9,017 bases of DNA from Candidatus Tectimicrobiota bacterium (GTDB lineage: Bacteria > UBA8248 > JACPRG01). Location of the stretch: NCBI GenBank assembly GCA_016190025.1, contig JACPRG010000038.1, positions 1-9,017 of the forward strand, read 5' to 3'. The stretch's first letter is position 1, and each line of letters starts with the position of its first letter. This document shows positions 5,278 to 9,017 of the stretch, one piece after another. Below the pieces are notes generated by a model that worked only from the letters and a program-made list of their open reading frames with translations, was not told where the DNA came from and did not search any database. Both the position numbers and the translations under genes were made by a program.

Positions 5278-6944
5278 CCGCTCCTGCGGATCTCCCGATG
5301 ATGAAACTGCGTCCGACCCCAAAGCCCCGCCGTTACGAGCGCCTGGCCCTGCTGGGGGTGGGCCTCATCGGCGGCTCCCTAGCCCGGGACCTTCGGGCCC
5401 TGGATTTGGTGGGAGAGGTCGTGGGGTGCAGCCGGACCGGCGGAACGATGTTGAGGGCCCTGGAGCTGGGGGTGATCGACCGCACGGAGGCGAATCCGGA
5501 AAAGGCCGTCGAGGGGGCGGACCTGGTCGTCGTGGCGGTTCCCATGGGGGTGGCGGCGGAGCTGACGGTTCGGGTTCTGGGCCGCTGTCGTCCGGGGACG
5601 CTGGTGACCGACGTGGGAAGTGTCAAGGGGCCGTATGTCCGGGCGGTTGCGGAGCGCGTCCCCGAGGGCGTCTGGTTCGTCGGGGGACACCCCATCGCGG
5701 GCACCGAGCGCTCGGGGGTGGAGGTCTCCTTGGAGGGCCTGTTCCGGGACGCCCGGTGCATCCTGACGCCCACGGAGCGCACCCCCGCCGAGGCCGTCGA
5801 GGCCTGTCAGGCCCTGTGGGAGGCCGTGGGCGCGCGGGTGACCCTCATGGACCCCGATCGGCACGACGAGATCCTGGGGGCCGTCAGCCATCTCCCCCAC
5901 GTCCTCGCCTTCACGGCCATGAACACCTTGCCGGACGACGTCCTGCAAGGTTTCGCCGGAGGCGGGTTCCGGGATTTCTCCCGGATTGCGTCCAGCGACC
6001 CGGTCATGTGGCGGGACATCTGTCTGACCAACCGGGAGGCCCTGCTCCGCTGGGTCTCCCGGTACGAAGAGGTCTTGGCCGGGATGAAGTGGATGATCGA
6101 GCGGGGAGACGAGGAGGGGCTCGAAGACGCCTTCCGCCGTGCGAGGGAACGCCGGGACGCACTCGTCGTCCCGGACCCTCCCGCTGTGCCGCCTTCGGGG
6201 CCCGGACATCCCCTCGGAGGGAAGAAGGGCGGGCGGAAAGGAAGGTCGGGGGACGACGCGCCGGTGATCGCCGTGGACGGCCCGGCCGGCGGCGGAAAGA
6301 GCACGGCCAGCCAGCGGCTGGCCCTCCTCCTGGGGTATCGGTACTATGACACCGGCGCCCTGTACCGCGCCCTGGCGTGGTTGGCCCAAAACGTCGGCGT
6401 GGACTGGGAAGGCGCGGACGAGGACCTGACGGCCCTGTGCCGGGACCTGGATTTGCGATTCGAGCGGCAGGAGGGCCTGGAGGACGGCTGGCAGGTTCTG
6501 GTGAACGGGCAGGATCTCACCGAGGAGCTCAAAGGCGAGTCGATCGGGCGCGGGGCCTCTCTCCTCTCCGCCCGGCCCGCCGTCCGGCGGGCCCTGTTGG
6601 ACGTTCAGCGCCGCCAAGCGGCCCCGCCGGGCCTCGTCATGGAAGGCCGCGACGTGGGGACCGTCGTCTTCCCGAAGGCCCGGGTCAAGTTTTTCCTCAC
6701 CGCCGATCCGGCCGAGCGGGCCCAGCGCCGGTGGCGTGAGATGCAGGCCCTCGGCCGGTTGGAGGACCTGGAATCGGTGGAGCGGGACGTCCGCTCCCGG
6801 GACGAGCGGGATCGGACCCGCGCGGTGTCCCCGCTGGTTCCGGCGGAGGACGCTGTGGAGATTGACACGACCGGCCGGAGTGTTGACGAAGTGGTTGAAA
6901 ATATGATAAACATCAGCGTCCAATGTCTATCCAGGCGGTTGTGA
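5274..6944 (+). CDS. TyrA-Cmk fusion: prephenate dehydrogenase + cytidylate kinase
   Basis: One uninterrupted 556-aa frame encodes two enzymes. Residues about 22-297 are TyrA (oxidative decarboxylation of prephenate or arogenate): the LLGVGLIGGSLARDL dinucleotide fold, TDVGSVK, GGHPIAGTERSG, HDEILGAVSHLPH and GGGFRDFSRIASSDP are all present. Residues 298-330 are a Pro/Gly/Lys-rich linker. Residues 331-550 are cytidylate kinase (CMP/dCMP + ATP): P-loop GPAGGGKST, YYDTGALYRA, EGRDVGTVVFPKAR, then RDERDRTRAVSPL and AEDAVEIDTTG, full length at about 220 aa. Both halves look catalytically complete. The start ATG 5274 overlaps the aminotransferase stop (ATGA); ATG 5298 is an alternative. The GTG at 6264, just at the kinase start, has purine-rich sequence upstream and could allow separate initiation. 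In related operons aroA lies between tyrA and cmk; here it is absent. After the second beta strand comes GCSRTGG with no acidic residue, hinting at NADP use. Confidence 0.93.
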   Translation: MTAPADLPMMKLRPTPKPRRYERLALLGVGLIGGSLARDLRALDLVGEVVGCSRTGGTMLRALELGVIDRTEANPEKAVEGADLVVVAVPMGVAAELTVRVLGRCRPGTLVTDVGSVKGPYVRAVAERVPEGVWFVGGHPIAGTERSGVEVSLEGLFRDARCILTPTERTPAEAVEACQALWEAVGARVTLMDPDRHDEILGAVSHLPHVLAFTAMNTLPDDVLQGFAGGGFRDFSRIASSDPVMWRDICLTNREALLRWVSRYEEVLAGMKWMIERGDEEGLEDAFRRARERRDALVVPDPPAVPPSGPGHPLGGKKGGRKGRSGDDAPVIAVDGPAGGGKSTASQRLALLLGYRYYDTGALYRALAWLAQNVGVDWEGADEDLTALCRDLDLRFERQEGLEDGWQVLVNGQDLTEELKGESIGRGASLLSARPAVRRALLDVQRRQAAPPGLVMEGRDVGTVVFPKARVKFFLTADPAERAQRRWREMQALGRLEDLESVERDVRSRDERDRTRAVSPLVPAEDAVEIDTTGRSVDEVVENMINISVQCLSRRL

Positions 6945-6945
6945 G

Positions 6946-7005
6946 GCGTGGCCGTGGGACCTCCCGCAGGGAGGGAGGTCCGCGCTGGCGCAGGTTCCCC
7001 CACGC
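6946..7005 (+). promoter_or_regulatory. Structured leader upstream of rpsA
   Basis: In the 112-nt gap before rpsA, GGACCTCCC (6957-6965) pairs perfectly over 9 bp with GGGAGGTCC (6973-6981) around a 7-nt loop. An outer stem GCGTGG (6946-6951) with CCACGC (7000-7005) can enclose it, together with a small GCGC hairpin at 6982-6991. No T-run follows, so this is not an ordinary terminator. In gammaproteobacteria S1 represses its own mRNA through a folded leader, and this could be an analogous element; that is inference. Confidence 0.4.
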
Positions 7006-7039
7006 GACCCAGCGGAAGAGGCCGATTTCGTTCAACCCC

Positions 7040-7047
7040 GGGGGAAG
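7040..7047 (+). promoter_or_regulatory. rpsA ribosome-binding site
   Basis: GGGGGAAG lies 9 nt ahead of ATG 7057 and fixes that start. It is purine-rich and stronger than the Shine-Dalgarno of enterobacterial rpsA, which is notably poor. Confidence 0.6.
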
Positions 7048-7056
7048 AGAACCAGC

Positions 7057-8970
7057 ATGACAGAAGACTTTGAAAAGACCTTTTCGGGGCCCGAGGGGCA
7101 GGCGGAAGGGGCGGCGCCGGCGCCGGCCCTCTCCGGGACCTCTTCGGCCTCCCAGACGAACGGCGGAACGGTGAAAGGCGGCGCGGCCCAGGAGGGCCCG
7201 GTCGTCAAGTCCCCTTCCACGGCCACGGCGGTGATCCCGGAGGACATCTCGTCCCTCAACGCCGAGACCATGGAAAGGCTTTATGAGGAGTCCCTCGCGA
7301 GCATCCAGGAAGGTCAGGTCATCAAAGGGACGGTCCTCAAGGTCGAGCGCGACCACGTGGTGGTGGATGTGGGCTACAAGTCCGAGGGGTCGATCTCGCT
7401 GAACGAGTTTCCCGACGGCGGCCGCGGGCTGAAGGTGGGCGACGAGGTGGACGTCTTCCTGGAGACGAAGGAGAACAGCGAGGGCCAGGTCGTCCTCTCC
7501 AAGGAGAAGGCCAATCGGATCAAGGTCTGGGACCGGATCAGCGACGCCTTCGACAAGGGGGAGACCGTCAGGGGGACGGTGGTGGCCCGGATCAAAGGCG
7601 GCCTGACCGTGGACGTGGGTGTGCGGGCCTTTTTGCCGGGCTCCCAGGTGGACCTGCGTCCCGTCCGGAACCTGGACCAATACATCGGCCAGGCCATCGA
7701 GACGCGGATCATCAAGTTGAACCGCAACCGGGGGAACATCGTCCTCTCCCGCCGGGTGCTGCTGGAAGAGGAACGGGCGGCCCTGAAGTCCAAGACGCTG
7801 GAGACCCTCCAGGAGGGCCAGGTCGTCGAGGGCGTGGTGAAGAACATCACCGACTACGGCGCCTTCATCGACCTGGGCGGATTGGACGGCCTGCTTCACA
7901 TCACCGACATGTCCTGGGGCCGGGTGGGACATCCCTCCGAGATGTTCAAGATCGGCGACACCGTGAAGGTGATGGTGCTCAAGTTTGACCGGGAGCGCGA
8001 GCGCGTCAGCCTCGGCCACAAGCAGATCACCCGCGACCCCTGGGAGAACGTGGACACCAAGTATCCGTCCGGCACGCGCCTCAAGGGCCGGGTGGTCAGC
8101 ATCACCGACTACGGCGCCTTCGTCGAGCTGGAAGAGGGGGTGGAGGGTCTCGTTCACGTCTCGGAGATGACCTGGTCGCGGCGGATGCGCCACCCCTCCA
8201 AGATCGTCTCCGTCGATGACATCGTGGACGCCGTCGTCCTCAACGTGGACAAGGACAACAAGCGGATCTCCCTGGGGATGAAGCAGGTAGAGGAGAATCC
8301 GTGGCTCAAGGTCCGGGAGAAATACCCCGTGGGGTCCACGGTGCGGGGCCGGGTCCGCAACATGACGGAGTTCGGGGCCTTCCTGGCGTTAGAGGAGGGA
8401 ATCGACGGCCTCATTCACATCTCCGACATGTCCTGGACCCAGAGAATCAAGCACCCCTCGGACATTCTGAAGAAGGGCCAGCTCGTCGATGCAGTTGTCC
8501 TGAGCATCGACGCGGAAAACGAGCGCCTCTCCCTCGGCCTCAAGCAGGCGGGCGAGAACCCGTGGGACAAGATCGGGGAGCTTCACCACGTGGGGGAGAA
8601 TGTCCACGCGAGCGTCGTCAAGGTCGTCAACTTCGGCGCGTTCGCGGCCCTCGACGACGGACTGGAGGGGTTGATTCACGTCTCCGAGCTGGCGGAAGGG
8701 AAGGTGGAGCGCCCCGAAGACGTCGTCGGCGTCGGCGAGGATTACACGGTCAAGATCATCAAGGTCGACCCGGAGGAGAAAAAACTCGGCCTCAGCCTGA
8801 GGGCCTACGTCGCCGAGCACGGCGAGCCGGCAGAGTGGAAAGAGCGCAGGGCCCGCCGTCTGGAAGGGGAGACCAAGGAAGAGGCCGGAGGCCGGGCCCA
8901 GGATGAACCTGCTCCCGGCGGAGCGGCCAAGGCCGAAAGCCCCGGTTCGGAGCCGGAAGGGGAGCATTGA
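7057..8970 (+). CDS. rpsA: 30S ribosomal protein S1
   Basis: 637 aa with six S1 (OB-fold RNA-binding) domains at residues about 85-150, 168-232, 253-322, 339-408, 425-495 and 512-582. S1 binds mRNA on the 30S subunit and helps load structured or weak-Shine-Dalgarno messages. Domains 1 and 2 are the divergent, ribosome-anchoring type; domains 3-6 repeat the F-G-A-F/GLIH-S-MSW pattern with the D/N-P-W spacer between units (RDPWENV, ENPWLKV, ENPWDKI). The order and number match E. coli-type six-domain S1. Two tails are unusual: about 60 N-terminal residues rich in Ala, Gly, Pro, Ser and Thr ahead of the conserved MERLYEESL segment, and a 50-residue charged, Ala/Gly/Glu-rich C-terminus. Placement after cmk is the standard cmk-rpsA pairing, with a 112-nt structured leader between. 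Confidence 0.97.
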   Translation: MTEDFEKTFSGPEGQAEGAAPAPALSGTSSASQTNGGTVKGGAAQEGPVVKSPSTATAVIPEDISSLNAETMERLYEESLASIQEGQVIKGTVLKVERDHVVVDVGYKSEGSISLNEFPDGGRGLKVGDEVDVFLETKENSEGQVVLSKEKANRIKVWDRISDAFDKGETVRGTVVARIKGGLTVDVGVRAFLPGSQVDLRPVRNLDQYIGQAIETRIIKLNRNRGNIVLSRRVLLEEERAALKSKTLETLQEGQVVEGVVKNITDYGAFIDLGGLDGLLHITDMSWGRVGHPSEMFKIGDTVKVMVLKFDRERERVSLGHKQITRDPWENVDTKYPSGTRLKGRVVSITDYGAFVELEEGVEGLVHVSEMTWSRRMRHPSKIVSVDDIVDAVVLNVDKDNKRISLGMKQVEENPWLKVREKYPVGSTVRGRVRNMTEFGAFLALEEGIDGLIHISDMSWTQRIKHPSDILKKGQLVDAVVLSIDAENERLSLGLKQAGENPWDKIGELHHVGENVHASVVKVVNFGAFAALDDGLEGLIHVSELAEGKVERPEDVVGVGEDYTVKIIKVDPEEKKLGLSLRAYVAEHGEPAEWKERRARRLEGETKEEAGGRAQDEPAPGGAAKAESPGSEPEGEH

Positions 8971-8986
8971 ACCCGCCTTCGCGGGT
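8971..8986 (+). terminator. Short GC hairpin directly after rpsA
   Basis: ACCCGC-CTTC-GCGGGT forms a perfect 6-bp stem with a tetraloop immediately after the rpsA stop. There is no T-run, only GGCAAAACC, so intrinsic termination is doubtful. It may protect the 3' end of the transcript or reduce read-through. A second weak dyad (CTCCG/CGGAG, 8995-9007) follows, and nothing codes clearly in the last 30 nt. Confidence 0.3.
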
Positions 8987-9017
8987 GGCAAAACCTCCGG
9001 AGCGGAGCCTGAAGGAC

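Noticed and set aside
6170..6270. Frameshift or lost stop codon artificially joining tyrA and cmk
   Set aside because: The linker reads continuously as a Pro/Gly/Lys-rich spacer with GC-rich third positions, and no single-base change is needed to keep both domains in frame. Raw reads would still be the decisive check.
4712..6349. A 545-codon plus-strand frame overlapping the aminotransferase and TyrA
   Set aside because: It is a shifted reading of genes with clear family motifs; the translation is low-complexity Arg/Gly/Pro.
6945..6990. Rho-independent terminator between tyrA-cmk and rpsA
   Set aside because: The 9-bp hairpin is strong but no T-run follows, and cmk-rpsA co-transcription is usual.
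6913..8193. A 426-codon minus-strand frame opposite rpsA
   Set aside because: It mirrors the repetitive S1 domains and has no motif or ribosome-binding site of its own.
7057..8970. Repeated S1 domains as a DNA repeat or recombination array
   Set aside because: The repeats are protein-level domain repeats with diverged DNA, standard for rpsA.

Overview
The window is about 9 kb of dense, very GC-rich (roughly two-thirds G+C) bacterial chromosome with short intergenic gaps and frequent GTG/TTG starts. It reads as a free-living Gram-negative-type bacterium. The gene order pheA - hisC-like - tyrA - cmk - rpsA is the aromatic 'supraoperon' order known from Pseudomonadota and Desulfobacterota-like genomes. 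I cannot assign a phylum from sequence alone; Desulfobacterota, Methylomirabilota, Nitrospirota and Acidobacteriota relatives all seem possible. I see no mobile element, tRNA, rRNA or CRISPR array.

Left part, minus strand (1 to about 1200): a DUF2877 (AllH/YlbF-like) protein, followed 73 bp downstream by the first 36 codons of a DMT/EamA-type membrane transporter that runs off the left edge. The DUF2877 gene has a good sigma-70-like promoter and a ribosome-binding site, but no ATG, GTG or TTG where the family's N-terminus should begin.

Divergent region (about 1200-1465): back-to-back promoters with an inverted repeat between them.

Middle, plus strand (1465-3018): an exported protein built from a degenerate parvulin-like domain, tetratricopeptide repeats, a long Pro/Gly-rich linker and a C-terminal LytR_C domain. 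The linker carries two copies of a small GC-rich palindrome.

Right part, plus strand (3131-8970): an aromatic amino-acid and translation operon. PheA (chorismate mutase-like + prephenate dehydratase + ACT) overlaps a HisC-type aminotransferase by ATGA. That gene overlaps by ATGA a single open frame coding for prephenate dehydrogenase (TyrA) fused to cytidylate kinase (Cmk). A structured leader and rpsA (six-domain ribosomal protein S1) follow. PheA makes phenylpyruvate from prephenate, TyrA makes 4-hydroxyphenylpyruvate (or tyrosine from arogenate), and the aminotransferase can act on either keto acid, so the cluster forms the Phe/Tyr branch.

The most notable points are the TyrA-Cmk fusion, with the aroA (EPSP synthase) that normally sits between these genes missing; a chorismate mutase domain in PheA that appears to lack key active-site residues; and the DUF2877 start-codon anomaly.
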